Assembly (NCBI GenBank): GCA_019925795.1 | Contig: CM034315.1 | Coordinates: 32,370,446-32,434,445 of the forward strand | Origin: Dendrobium chrysotoxum | Lineage: Eukaryota > Streptophyta > Magnoliopsida > Asparagales > Orchidaceae | Direction: 5' to 3' | Length of the DNA stretch: 64,000 nt | Shown: one piece after another, positions 22,741 to 34,740 of the stretch | How the letters are laid out: every line of letters starts with the position of its first letter | Numbering within the stretch: the stretch's first letter is position 1 | The notes under the pieces: generated by a model | What the model was told of the DNA's origin: nothing | What the model saw: only the letters and a program-made list of their open reading frames with translations | Database searches by the model: none | Position numbers and translations under genes: made by a program

Positions 22741-25640
22741 TTTGATTAAAAAGTGTTGAGTTTTTAAAAAGATTAATTATCTTTGGGTGATTTAATTTCT
22801 TAAATTTTAATTTTGAAATTGAACGCATCATTATGAATGATATATTATCTAAGGAGATGAGCATATCATTCCTTAATGGGTTCAATTTACTTGATTAAAA
22901 TTTCATCCTGATTATCGTAGTCAAATTCAAGAAAGAACTACATATGACCCCGGAGGGTCAAAATGATTTTTCACTTAAGTATTTAACTATGATAATTTGG
23001 ATAAATTATCATTAATTTTATAATCAAAGTTATAATAATAATTGATATATTTTTCTGAGGGAAGAAAATATTAATTATTATTGATCATTTGAAAATGATG
23101 ATAATGATCATTAATTTTGACTTAAAATTTCCCAAAGATAATTAATTAAGTTTTTAAAAAATTAATTTTAAAATTTTTGTTTGATTTGAGTTTCTAAATC
23201 TCCTATCATAGGAAACTAAAATTTTCTATAAATACTCTTGCTTAAAATAGCTGTCGAAATTTAATTTTGTGATTTCACGGATTGATGTCAAAGGAGGTAA
23301 GGGTTAAAATTTTCAAATGGGATTGGATCAAAGTTGAACACTTATTTCTGGAATCAAAAGAAGAAGGGTAGGAGGTACTTGAGATTCTGAAATAGTACAA
23401 AAGTGCCCCAATCTATCCTAAGTGTTGGGCTTTAATTTGAATGAAAGAGATTTAAGTTTTGAGTCATCAATTTTATTAGAATGTGGGAATTAGATTCCCA
23501 GATATTGAGGTCTTATAATCTAAGCCTACCTCAGAACTTAATTCTAAAATGGGTACTAAAAATTAGTAACCTAAATCTAGCTAATGCAATGTAAAAATTG
23601 GACTTATCTTGGCCTGGATTGGAGGGGCCAGCTAAACTAACTAGACGCTTTAAAATCATGTTTCTGGTTATTTATGAAAAAGATGGTAAGGACGTTGATT
23701 AAGTTAAGTTTTTTGAGAATAAGTCTGACATCCAGAGCAGATCCTAATTGGCCCCTTAACATATGTTGGGTGAAATGAAACTTAAAGTAAATGTAATTAA
23801 AGATTTAGGCAATTTTTAATTTTATATCAAATGTAATGCATGGTAGTTGACTCAATTAAATACTTAAATCAGGATGAAGTAGTTTTAAAAAGGCTAAAAA
23901 ATAATTTTATCCTAAAGATTGCACATATTCCCCTTGACAGAATTGCATCCTCATAGGCCAGATGGTCTGCTAGAACCCGCAAGCGGGGAGGTGCCTAACA
24001 AATAGAAAGAAAATGTAGCAATTATGCATATGAGAACTCCCAATGATCTCGGGCTTAATTCTTAAAATGTTAGAGTTTTTATGTTATCTTAAAATATTTT
24101 AATTTGATTAAGAGAGAAAAAGTTTGTTCGTACTCTCACAAGCCTCTGATTGTTCCAAGCTAAAACAAAATCAACATATAAGATTACTAAAAAACTATAA
24201 AAGGTAGGCAATCCAAATATGGAAATCAACATTAAATAATTAATTAAATAATTAAATCAATTAAATAAATAAATAAAATTTCCATAGGTAGGTGCATTTT
24301 AATATTACAACCCAAGGTCTGTAGGAAAAGTAAAGTGGCCAGGTACCACTGACTACAACCCGGATCCTACTCTTAAGACAAAAGTGACTTTGAAAATGGG
24401 TCTTCTCATTCTTCACTACCTCATCCTTTTATGAGCTCCTTGAATCTGTCGGGTCTGGTTATCCAAATGAAAAGAAACTCCTCTTTGAAAGAGGTATTTT
24501 CTTTTCTCTTTGGATATTTAAAATTATCCTAACTTAGTCTTCCAAATAGAGGAGAACCCTCCCCTAAGGAATATTCTCTCCTCTTTGGAATCTAAGCTGG
24601 ATACTTATGTTTCCCCTCTCATATGTTACTTTGAATTATAACTCAATAAATTTCAATTACATTTAATGAAACTTGAAAATCTAGACTCGAACAACCTGCA
24701 AGATTATCCTAAGTAGTTAATATGAAATCATCCCAAGTAGTTATTATAATGAAATTTAAAATGCTCAAACTAGCCACACTTGGCTATGCTCTTTTAATTT
24801 TTAAAGGGAAACTTAGCATTCTATAGCACCTATAAAAATTTGATTAATTTAAATTTAGTTTTGCCCCCTTTAACTTTAATGCCATGTATGAGCATAGCCA
24901 CCTACATAACATTATATCAGCATTTAAATTGCCCCTAACCTAAGGGTAAATTTAACGCCCATCAATTACATCATAGAGTACAGAAATTAAATAAATATTC
25001 ATATTAACATTAACAACCAACATACAGTGAATTCTTTAAAATCCTGGCACACAGCAGAAAAGTAAACATCGGTATAGCCTAATTCTAGAAGTGGTGCCCT
25101 AGCAAACCATCTAAAGTGCGTGAGGCAGGCCATGTGGCTGAGGTAGATCCTAAACTGGGTTCTTTATTATAGTTTTCTAAAGTTTAAGTTTGTTGAAGGC
25201 CAAGAGAAAGATTCTAGTTAAAAGTCAAGTAATAGTGTGTTGAAGTTTAACTTAAGATAGGTTTTTAAGGTTAATTGATTGAATAAGTTTAACTAAAGAA
25301 AGATTAAGAGTTAATAAATTTTAATTAAATTGATTGGTGGCTAATTTTTAAGATTAAATTAATTTATATTTTCCATCAACTGATTTATGGCGTTGTGCCA
25401 CCAGGCCCGAGGAACCAGGCATCCTTAGGACAAATAGCCCCGCAGCCCGGAGTAGTCCATCCTAAAAACCTTGTTGATGTAGGTGGATTAAAGATTATAA
25501 TTTAGTTAAATAATTAATAATAATTTAATTTAAAGTTTTACACCTCATTAAATTTGTTCGTGGCGTTATGCCACTAGGCTCGAGGAACTAGGCCTCCTTA
25601 GGACATGTAGCACCGCAGCCCGGAGTAGTCCATCCTAAAA
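22741..25640. other. Unclassified repeat block inside the 3' LTR of element C
   Basis: No domain is recognisable. The block includes a cluster of TGATCATTTGAAAATGATG-like inverted words at 23082-23125, a GC patch CCCGCAAGCGGGGAGGTGCC at 23975, CT-rich text at 24380-24620, and three related modules (25064-25140 diverged, 25385-25470, 25561-25641). It lies between LTR C sequence and gag-only element 2, so it inserted there or in the 3' part of that element. Confidence 0.45.
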
Positions 25641-25641
25641 A
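25385..25641. repeat. Dispersed module, copies 3 and 4
   Basis: Two copies about 175 bp apart share TGGCGTT(G/A)TGCCAC, GAGGAAC, CCTTAGGACA, CCGCAGCCCGGAGTAGTCC and ATCCTAAAAAC. Diverged relatives lie at 6597 and 18186. The two copies here are the closest pair, suggesting a local duplication or a repeated part of one element. Confidence 0.65.
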
Positions 25642-25803
25642 CTAAATGTGTGTGCTGATCAGAGAAATTAATAATTATATAAAAAAAATAAAATAAAAGA
25701 TTACAAAAATAAAATAAAAAGAAAAAAAAGAAAACTAAAAAAATAACACAAAAAGTAAAAATATTCACACAAATAAAACAAATAAAAACATACAAGCAAA
25801 ACT

Positions 25804-26841
25804 TTAATCCACATCATCTCGCTCTTGGTCTAATGATTCAGAAGCTAGTTCTGCCCATGAGGTTTTTTGCTTTGTATTATTTTCCCTTATTACAATTTTC
25901 TTAGCTTTATCCTTTTCCTTTTCAGGAAAGGATTTTAAGTTTGGGCACTGATTTTTCATATGTTCAGGTTTCTTATATCCAAAGAAAATAACATCAGAAG
26001 AAATCTTAGCATTCTTACCTTTTTTACCTTTGTTCCACTTTAGTTGATGTTGATGCTTATGCTTTAGCAGACTTTTCAATTTGTTTGTCATTGATGCTAA
26101 CTCCTTACTTTCATCATCTTCTGAGTCACTTTCATCCATATCTTTAGCTTTCAGTACTATAGTTTCACCTGCATCGAAAAGCTTTTGACCCAAACCTTGC
26201 TTGTAGGCAATGAGTGAGACAATCAGATTATCAATAGAATATTTGTTCAACTTTTTTGATTCACAAATAGGAACAACTTTTGCATCAAACTTATCAAGCA
26301 GGCAACATAGAATTTTATTGACTTTTTCAAAGTTTGAAAATTTTTTACCTAAAGTATGTAATGATGTCATAATTTACATAAACCTAGTATACATTTCTAA
26401 AATCATCTCGTAAGGTTTCATGCTAAAAATTTCATAATCATGCATTAGAATATTTAACTTAGATTTCTTAACTTCACTAGTTCCTTCGTATGTAATGCAT
26501 AGTTTATCCCAAATTTTTTTTCCAGTAGTACATGTATATATTATCATGCAATCATCAGAATTTAAAGCACAAAAAAAATAATTCAAGTATTTAGCATTCA
26601 ATTAAGCATTGATTTTATCTACTCTACTCCATTCAGAAAAAGGAATATCTATTTTGATTCCATCCAAATTACATGACGATACAGAATAACTAGTTTGAAT
26701 CATATGCCACATGTGATAATCTATTGATTTCAAGAAAGTAGACATATGAATTTTCCAAAAATTAAAACTAATACTTTCAAAAAAAGGTGGTCCCATGATT
26801 GAATATCCTTTCACAACATAATGATTTCCAAAATTAGCCAT
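25804..26841 (-). pseudogene. gag: Gag of gag-only element 2, nearly intact
   Basis: A single frame of 346 codons from MANFGNHYVVKGYSI (26841) to SLDQERDDVD and a stop at 25804. Only two in-frame stops interrupt it, at about 26602 (before LNAKYLNYFF) and 26374 (after MYTRFM), with no frameshift. Domains in order: N-terminal FFESISFNFWKIHMSTFL, the UBN2-type core (KKIWDKLCITYEGTSEVKK, LNILMHDYEIFSMKP), a lysine-rich linker and a zinc knuckle in which the first two Cys are changed (FFGYKKPEHMKNQC). Unlike Gags A, C and F it ends soon after the knuckle and has no coiled-coil tail. It would form particles but needs other elements for enzymes. Confidence 0.85.
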
Positions 26842-26886
26842 GGATCAAAATTCAAAAGTTTTCTAAAACTTGATTTTATGAATCAA

Positions 26887-26898
26887 GCTCTGATACCA
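26887..26898 (-). promoter_or_regulatory. Primer-binding site of gag-only element 2
   Basis: A perfect TGGTATCAGAGC on the minus strand, two bases from the LTR edge at 26901. It matches the initiator tRNA-Met primer site of plant copia elements. Confidence 0.9.
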
Positions 26899-26900
26899 CT

Positions 26901-28346
26901 TGAAAGTTTGTTAGGGTTGTTAAGCCCTTAAGAACTAGTCCCAAGGCTAATCAAGAGGGGGAGTGAATTAGATATTTAAAAACTTCTTTAAACAAAAAAT
27001 AAAAATCTTTTTTTATCTTACAATAGAAAAAATAAATAAATAATAAAAAAATAAATCAGAGATTTCACCCAAGCAGTTAATCGCAGTAAAATAAAGTGTG
27101 GAAAATAATCAGAAAGAACACTCCAGATTTATAGTGATTCAGTCCAACCTAACATATGTCCACTCCCTGGAGGAACCCTCCAAGTATTGCATTACAACTT
27201 TAGTGACTCTCCTTTAGCCCCCATAGCTAGGCGGAGAAGCCCTTACAAAATCACTTCCACCTTCTTCGGTGTGGCAGAGTAGACGAGTCCTTTGACACCA
27301 AAGAGATCTTATTCTTCCCAAAACTTCCCTTGAGATGACCCTTGAATCCAATGGTACTTAGGTGCAAGCTTGTTAGAGCAACCGTGTGAAACCCCCTCAC
27401 ACTCCCTCAAAAATCCCCCTTCCAAGGCTCTTCTCCCTCTCAAACTCCACCCTTTCCACTCTCCCTTTCAAGATCTCTCTTCATGTTTTCTCCAGAATAA
27501 ATAAAGCCTCAATGGCTACCAAAGATACTTTCAAAGTCTTTAACAAGCCTTAAAAAAGGGCTTTAAAAATCTTTCTAAATCAGTTCTAGTAGCAAAGATC
27601 ATCCAGGACAATCGCAGGATAGTCCAGGATGATGTGCTAAAAAAGTGGGCTTCAAAAATACTAAAAACTCAATTCTACCACCAAATATCATCCAGGATAA
27701 TCACAGGATCATGCAGAATGATGTGCAGAATTTGACCTGATAGTCCAGGGCAATCACTTGGATGATATGCTCAAATTTGAACAGATCGTTCAGGATGATT
27801 CAAATATCATCCAGGATGATTATATGATCATCTAGTATGATCAGAATATCAAATTAAGCACATTTGATTGACTAATCATAGGATTAATTTAGGCATGATT
27901 TTCATATATCATTTAGGATAATCTAGATCGTCTAGGATGATCAGAAAAAAAATTGAATCTTAAATCCTTGCCTAAATTATCATGGCGGCTAGGGTTTTGA
28001 GATCATATTAGATCATCCAGGATGATTAGTTCAGAAATTAAACTTCTCGTTTTGGCTCAATCTTACTCCCTGAGTGTGTGTGCACATGATCACTAAGCTA
28101 GCAAACACCTTTACAGGACTAGACTCAAGAAATCAAAATTACATCAATGTATATTACAAACTTTTCACAGCATAACCTATTCTACCCAATCTTGAGCTCT
28201 GATTCTTCGTTGGATGGTGCAAGGTGTTCCTGAAATGTTAGTATATACACAAATAAATATATATTGTAAATATTAGTAGACAGAATGATGTGATCCACAA
28301 TATTTGTTATCATCAAAATATAAACTCGTGAGCCCGAGTCACAACA
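26901..28346 (-). repeat. 5' LTR of gag-only element 2
   Basis: 1446 bp, starts TGAAAGTTTGTTAGGG and ends GAGTCACAACA. It is close to the LTRs at 20464 and 60467 in all parts, for example CTAGGCGGAGAAGCCC at 27228 and the U3 palindromes at 27596-28025 (ATCATCCAGGATGATTATAT). Confidence 0.85.
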
Positions 28347-28999
28347 CAATTTTCATCTCTACCTATCATCCAATACGATCCACATCATACAATACGATTT
28401 ATAATATTAATTAAACCTTGATTTGATTGACAAATCATAGGGATTAATTTAGGTAAAATTTTAAATATCATATAATGTTATGTAGATCATATGGTACGAT
28501 CAGTTCAAATTCAAAAAATTAAATACATACCTATATCTGATTGGTGGAAGGGGTTTTCAAATTAAATTAATCATATATTATGATCTGGTTCATAGTGTAT
28601 GATTAGTTTATAAATATTAGTTATATAATTAGCTATTTTAAACATTTTTTGGAATAAATGATCATACAATATGATCTAGATTGTACGGTATGATCAGTGC
28701 AAAAAAATGTAAACTTTAATTTTCTAACTACCTTATGTGTGTGCCCAATTGCCAAGTTGGCATACACCTTTTACATGACTTTGACTCAAGAAATATAAAA
28801 TAAATAAAATAAAAATATAGACTCTTATCCTATTATACCTAATATTGAGTACTGAATCTTGTTGCATTGGAGTATGATGTACCTGAAATATTAGTACACA
28901 CATAATAAATATATAATACAAATGCTATGAGAAATTAAAGGGAAATCAATAATGTTTGTTGTCATCAAAATCTCAAGCTCTGGATTTTGAATTGCAATA
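28347..28999 (-). repeat. 3' LTR of element C, last part (U3 end)
   Basis: It resumes CAATTTTCATCTCTACC, matching 48510 of the intact LTR, and runs to ATTGCAATA at 28999. It includes AAATACATACCTATATCTGA, TTTTCAAATTAAATTAATC and AT-type palindromes at 28480-28700. Only about 20 bases of LTR are missing between 22740 and 28347. Confidence 0.8.
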
Positions 29000-29265
29000 A
29001 TCTCCCTCTTTTTTATGATCGAAAATATTGTTTGTTGTATTTGTAAGATTAGTTATATTTTCTCCTAATCTTACCCTCACTATGTAATAAATTTAAAATT
29101 AAGCAAAAAATATTTTTTTATTTTAATTTTATAATTTTATATTTTTTTAATGAAGAAATAATAAAGTAATACAATAAACAACACAAACGTAAAAAATGAA
29201 AATAAAATTTAATAGATCAAAAATAGTTGCAATCATAACCAATAGCCTACTCCCCATTTTGAAAT
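29000..29265 (-). promoter_or_regulatory. Purine tracts at the 3' end of element C
   Basis: ATCTCCCTCTTTTTTATG at 29000 beside the LTR, a weak second tract at 29066, and CTACTCCCCATTTTGAAATC at 29247. On the minus strand these are A/G runs where plus-strand synthesis starts; the tracts mirror those in elements B and F. Confidence 0.6.
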
Positions 29266-29350
29266 CAGTAATAAGGAGAAAACATACAACAAGAATGAAA
29301 AAACTAAAACAAAATAGGAAACAACTAGAAAATAGAACACATAAATAAAA

Positions 29351-30900
29351 TTAAGAGGGCCCCTGATAAGGTGGGTGGAGGTAGATAGAAGAGCCGGTGT
29401 AAGGAAGAGAATTATTCACTAAACCAGACATGATCTTCCTCAAGCTCTATAAGAAAATTGTGTTACTGGCGAAAAATCGGTTGGAAAATGCCCAAAATCC
29501 TTCAAAAATTAGCATTTTCAACAGATTTCAGACGAAAATTTTTTCAACGATAAAATGCACATAAAATAATGTCATCAGCTCAAAATAATCATCCAAAAAT
29601 ATTTTTGGTGGATTTTTGGCTAAAATAATCAGCCGAAAAAATTAAAAAAACATAAAATCAATTACAACCTGTCCACAAGTCTGCACGCCACAACCTACGG
29701 TCTCAGCACAAATCTGTCTAAAATTTTGTTAGAAATAAATTTGTTGGAAGGATGAGCAAAAAATTCATTGGAAATTCCAATAGAAAAAAATCTGTCGAAA
29801 AGCCGAGCAAAAAATCCACCGGCAATCCGCTAAAAATTTTCAGTCAGAAATCCGACGGGAAATTCCATCAAATTTATTTCTGCCAAAAATTCTTCTTGAA
29901 AAATTGCTATTTTCCTGAAGGGATGCTACTATTTGTACTACTGGTGGTATTGCTGGAGCAGAACTTATTGTTATTGATACAACTACTGAACATCCTGATG
30001 ATGTTGCTAATGCAATTTATACTGATGATGAAGTCATGCTCAATGCTGAGTAGACTTCTCCCCCTTGTTCATCAAAGTCATGATCTTCTTCTAGCTCCTC
30101 CCCATAGTGATGATGAATGAAAATGTGAAAGGACTCATCTCAGTCGAAGATCTGGAACATGTCAGCTAGTGATGAATACTAAAGTTGATACTTCTGATCC
30201 GAGACATAGGTTTCAATGTGTCCTAATACAAGGTTATGCTTACATTGGGTGGAATGTAAGGGAAGGGAAGTAAGGTTTCAAAGGTAACAAATGATCATTT
30301 GAGACTCATCAAATATAATTCCATACATGATTAGGTAGGTAATGACAAATAAAAGAGAAGTGATATTTACTTGATCTCCAACCTTTGGAAGGATCGACAT
30401 TCAAAGAATATGCTGGATGATACGGGCATTCAGTGATTTGACAAAAGGTTGATATTGATTTAGAGGATTATTTCTAAGAGTCATATTGATAGTGGTCTAA
30501 TTATAGTCACTCATAGAGGCTAAGTTATGGGGATAAACCCCTTCAGTGGACAAATAAAGATGTTCAGCAAGGTCCAATTTGGTAATCTCTATAGAATTCC
30601 TACAGGCATATGAGGTCTGGGAGAGAAAATCTACTTGGACTCTAACTCACAAAAATTCAAATCAAAGTTAGGAGTTAAACGGGAATGAGAGGTTCAGAAG
30701 GAATTGCAGAGTGGTTAAGGAAAAGAGTTCGATAACCTAATAATTAAGAGTGGCTTGATGTAGGATGTGTGAGGTGTGATGTGGGCCTAATTTAAATGAT
30801 GATAGGTAGCTTCATTAGTGAGTGTTTGGAAGCAGACATCAATAAGACGATGAGGGGAACTTCCCTGGAGCAGTTAATGGGCTCGCTTGCCATCAACCAT
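29351..30900 (-). pseudogene. ORF3 of element C, env-position protein
   Basis: It starts MVDGKRAH at 30900 and ends YLHPPYQGPS with a stop at 29351. Matches to ORF3 of element B are in order: NEATYHHLN, IELFSLTTLQFLLNLSFPF, EITKLDLAEHLYLSTEG, NARIIQHIL, LPKVGDQVNITSLLFVITYL, then a serine- and acid-rich tail (HHHYGEELEEDHDFDEQGGE). The same 'putative plant transposon protein' resemblance applies. It has several stops and is interrupted by a 472-bp CACTA-like insert. Function unknown. Element C pol lies upstream. Confidence 0.55.
29461..29932. mobile_element. Degenerate CACTA-like MITE inside ORF3 of element C
   Basis: The stretch is absent from ORF3 of element B. Its ends, TGTTACTGGCGAAAAATCGG and ATTTTCCTGAAGGG, look like decayed CACTAC...GGAAAA and TTTTCCTGTAGTG termini. 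The interior has TCCGACGGGAAATTCC, CCACCGGCAATCCG and CAGCCGAAAAA, the same word type as the subterminal repeats of the CACTA element at 53855. A 3-bp duplication is not clean (TTG against ATG). Confidence 0.45.
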
Positions 30901-30984
30901 TGGGAAAATTTAGAATTGAGAGGTGAAGGAAAAGAGAGAAGAGGGTTTGAATGCCTAGTGAGTTCAACCTTATAAATCCCTCCT

Positions 30985-31410
30985 ATTTATCAAAATTTTA
31001 ATATATCATACAGTACGATTGAGTATCATATAATACAATCCAAGGAATTTAATTTATTTGGGAGAACTGTTGAAAAGGTGGTCATATCGTACAGGATGAT
31101 TAGGATCGTACTGGATGGCCTTCAAAAAAGTGATCGACCAAAGGAGTCATCTGGATGACTTTTTGACAAACAGATTATATAGTACAAATAAGTGTTCGTA
31201 TAGTATGATAGTGTAATTATTATCAAACTGGCCAATTTAAATTTTTCCAACGGCTATTGATACATGGATCATATAGAATGAAGTGGTGGTCAAACTATAT
31301 GATTACCAATTATTGGTCAGATCAAGGCCATTGATTTCATGAGCAATGTGGATGTGCAAACATGTGAAGATCATATAATACAAATTAAGTTCTTATCGTA
31401 TGATGTGAGA
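30985..31410 (-). promoter_or_regulatory. Internal palindrome cluster upstream of ORF3, element C
   Basis: ATATCATACAGTACGATTGA at 31003, GTCATATCGTACAGGATGAT at 31081, AGGATCGTACTGGATGG, TCGTATAGTATGATAG at 31196 and GGATCATATAGAATGAAG at 31265. This is the counterpart of the cluster at 10920-11390 in element B and uses the U3 motif vocabulary. Confidence 0.45.
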
Positions 31411-31589
31411 AATTATTTTATTTTAAGATTTTTTATTTTTTTATTTTTGAAAATAGATTTGTGTGCAAAGATTAGTGAACTTCTACTACCTAGAATTATC
31501 AAACACACAAAATAAAAATAATAACAAAAAGAAAATAAAATAAAAACTTAACAAAAATTGGAAACACATAAAAAAAATTATTGCACACT

Positions 31590-32704
31590 TTGTTGATTTC
31601 ACTCAGCCCTGAATCTAGCATGAATATTAAATACACCAAATCTAGTCGTCAATGTGATAAAAGTATCATAGTTTAGGGGTTTGGTGAAAATATCTTCTAA
31701 TTAGTTTTTGGTAGCTACATGAAGTAGTTCTATATCTCACTTAATACGAGAGTGTTGAATTAGTTTTTAAGAAATGCATATGGCACTAGTATGCCACACA
31801 AGATAGAAATGGTGCCTACAAATAGTCCAATATTTAGGATTTACTACTTTGGCCATAAGACTTGAGCAACACAATTTCCTACAGCTATATATTCTTCCTC
31901 AATGGTGCATAGGGTTATAGAGTTTTGCTTGATACTGGACCAAGAAACAAATGATTAATTGACAAGTTCCTGAGGTGCTTTTTTATATAGTTTACACCCT
32001 GCAATGTCTGAGTCTGAATATGCTATAATTTCAAAGGAAGAGTTGTGCCTAAGATACCAAATACCTATGTTTTTGGTGCCTAGAAGGTATATAAGAATCC
32101 TCGTATCTTCTAACATATGGAATTCCTTAAGATCAGCTTAGAATCTAGCACAAAGACATACACTAAATATTATATTAGCTCGGCTAACAGTCAAATAAAA
32201 ATTTGATCTTTTTATACCTTTTATATTTTTTGTGACCTACTAATTTTCCACTTGTATCCTTATCTAATTGAACGGTACTATTCATGGGTATATTTATTAC
32301 CTTAGCACCTTCCATCTCATACTTCTTTAGAATCTCCTTAACATATTTTCTTTAACTAAGGAAGGTACTATCATTTCATTGCTTAACACTAAATCCAAAA
32401 AAGTAAGTAAGCTCTCTCATTATAGTCATCTCAAATTCTTTACTCATAATTTTTAAATTTTCATTACATAGACATCTTCCTTAATTACCTGATTTCAAAA
32501 AGCACTTTTAAAATCCATCTGATATAGTTTGAAGCCTCCAAAACAAACAAATACTAATACAACTCTATAGGCTTCTAACCTAGAGATAGTGGCAAAAATC
32601 TCCTCAAAATCAATAACTTTAATCTGATCGTATCCTTTAGCTACTAACATGGCCTTATTTCTAATAACTATTCCAAAGTCATTCATCTTATTTTGTACAC
32701 CCAC
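31590..32704 (-). pseudogene. pol: RT and RNase H of element C, catalytic core deleted
   Basis: The RT N-terminal block reads AMLVAKGYDQIKVIDFEE and LYQMDFKSAF (32495-32704), then VIKEDVYV near 32470. The next recognisable segment is FEMTIMRELTYFFGF near 32400-32440, which normally lies beyond the YVDD motif. So roughly 120 codons containing the active-site motif are missing. RNase H remnants follow (KSTSGTCQL near 31960, IELLHVATKN near 31720-31740, FGVFNIHARF near 31620). Many stops. Confidence 0.75.
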
Positions 32705-34338
32705 TTAATTCCTATAATACTCTAGCCCGTAGGTTTACTAACTAACCCCCATGCATCATTCCTAAAAAATTGGTTCAATTCCTCTTGCATTAGTAGTATC
32801 CAGAATTCATCATATAGGGCTTAATCTATACCTGTGGGTTCTACCATAGAGATGTATATAGAATGAAAAACCTCCTTCCTAAGTCCATGCCTAGTTTGAA
32901 CTCTTATAGATGGATCTCCTAAGATGAGTTCTCCAGGATGACTAAATGAGTATCTCTATTCTCTAAGTAATGGCTCCTAAGGTTCTTCTCAATTTCTTAG
33001 GTCAATGGATTATATTCCTTGGATAACCTCTACTTCTTATTCTTCTTCCAACCTAGGATTCCTATATCTATGAAATTCATTAAATACCACAAAAGTTAAC
33101 TCATCAATAGCTAAGGTCCTCTTATTAAAGATTCTATTGGCTTTTCCTACATAGTAATAACCTAAGACGATTCCTTCATCAGACTTGGGATAAAATTTGT
33201 ATAGAAAAGATTTTCATTAATAAAAATGAATCATTTACATCCAAAGACATGAAGATGTGAAAAATTAGGTTTCCTACCCTTAAGCAGCTCATGGGGTGTC
33301 TTTTTGAGTTTGAATCTAATATTAACACTATTTAGAACATAAGAAGCAGTATTCACTGCTTCTGCCCAAAAATACCTAGGGAAAGAATATTCAGCTAACA
33401 TAGCCCTATCATCTTCTTCTAAGGTTCTATTTTTTTTTCTGTTATCCCATTCTATTGAGGTATCCTAGTGGCATAAAAATTATGTCATATTCCTAGCTCC
33501 ATATAATATGATTCAAACATATCATTATCAAATTCTCCATTATGATCACTATGAATAATAGATATCTCACATCCCAACTTTTGCTGAATCCAAGTGGAGA
33601 ATGTTCTGAATTCCTTAAATGATTCACTTTTATGAGATAGGAACCTAACCCAGGTAAATCATCAATAATTACATTTCCGTAAGTTTTCCCTTCTAAGCTC
33701 GTTATACTAACAAGCCAAAATAAGTATATATGCCAAAATTTTTAGTGGCCTAGAGGTGATAATGTCCTTAATGGAATGAAATAATGATTTGAATTATTTT
33801 CTTAATTGGCATGCATCACAAAGGTAGTCCTTAGAAATCTAGCCAAGGTTTACCTTTAATGAGGACATACTAGGCAATCTTTCTAAGGGTTTTCATGCTT
33901 GCATGACATAGACACCTATGTCATAATTTAAATTCATTAAAATAATTTTTAAACATAAGGAATTTGAATAATTAACATAATTTAAGTCAAGCATGTAAAT
34001 ATTATTTTTTTCTTTTTCCTTCTAAAATAATATTTTCATTTAAGCTAATCAAACACTTAGTAGATAGAAATTTAATATCAAAGCCTTTATCGCATAATTT
34101 ACTAATACTAATTAAGTTGTCTTTCAAATCATCTACTAGAAAAACATTTTAATGATAAACTTCTTTGAGTTACTAATCCTATATGAACCCACCACTATCC
34201 TAGTGGTATTATCTCTCAGTGTTACCTTGCCTCCTACCCTGGCCTCTAGTGTGATGAATTACTTTAAGTCTCTAATCATATGTATTAATCATTTGTTATC
34301 TTGGTACCACATACTCTCACTAAGAGTTTTGTGAGATC
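32705..34338 (-). pseudogene. pol: Integrase and protease region of element C, left part
   Basis: Linker fragments near 32870-32960 (GDPSIRVQTRHGLRKEV-like), integrase C-terminal text near 33120-33300 (RVGY-like), core around 33540-33720, CDACQL near 33800, and NNIYMLDLNYVNYSN near 33980. The protease block near 34210-34300 has ITLEARVGGKVTL, but the active site DSG is changed (WYQDNK). Element F interrupts the frame at 34338. Stops and shifts throughout. Confidence 0.7.
34334..34338. repeat. Target-site duplication of element F, left copy
   Basis: AGATC immediately before the LTR at 34339. The same five bases follow the other LTR at 43768-43772. Copia elements make 5-bp duplications. Confidence 0.9.
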
Positions 34339-34740
34339 TAAAAGTTCATGAAGGTTATTACACCTTATAAAACTGTCCCAAGGCTAACTAAGAGGGGGGT
34401 GAATTAATTAATCTAAAAATTTCTTGGATTTTTGAAAAACTTTTTGAATCTTTTAGATAATTACATCACTAAGATTAAAATATGCAATTATTTAGATATG
34501 ATTAACACAAAGGATTTTTTAACCATAAAAATTTAAATGCAAAAAATAAAAATGCAAAAAATTAAAAAGAACAGAAGAACACTAAAATTTTATAGTGGTT
34601 TGGTCCAAACTTGACCTACGTACACTCACTGGAGACTCCTTCTCTAGATATTGCACTAAACACAAGTGACTCTCCATTTTCCCCCACATCAAGATAGAGA
34701 AGCCTTTACAAACTCTCTGCCACCAACCTGATGCAGTAGA

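Larger units (their letters stand above)
25642..28346 (-). mobile_element. Gag-only copia element 2, inserted in the 3' LTR of element C
   Basis: It has a nearly complete gag (25804-26841), a perfect primer-binding site and a 5' LTR (26901-28346). Internal sequence left of gag (GTGTGCTGATCAGAGAAATT at 25648, then A-rich) matches copy 3 at 63155 but stops after about 160 bp, where the unclassified block begins. So its purine tract and 3' LTR are lost. To the right the sequence goes straight into element C LTR at 28347. Confidence 0.8.

Noticed and set aside
25598..25795. Phe-rich 65-codon frame
   Set aside because: Antisense of an A-rich non-coding stretch spanning the junction of the module and gag-only element 2.
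29752..30120. 122-codon plus-strand frame rich in Lys then Leu
   Set aside because: It crosses the CACTA-like insert and the antisense of the ORF3 tail; no conserved counterpart in element B.
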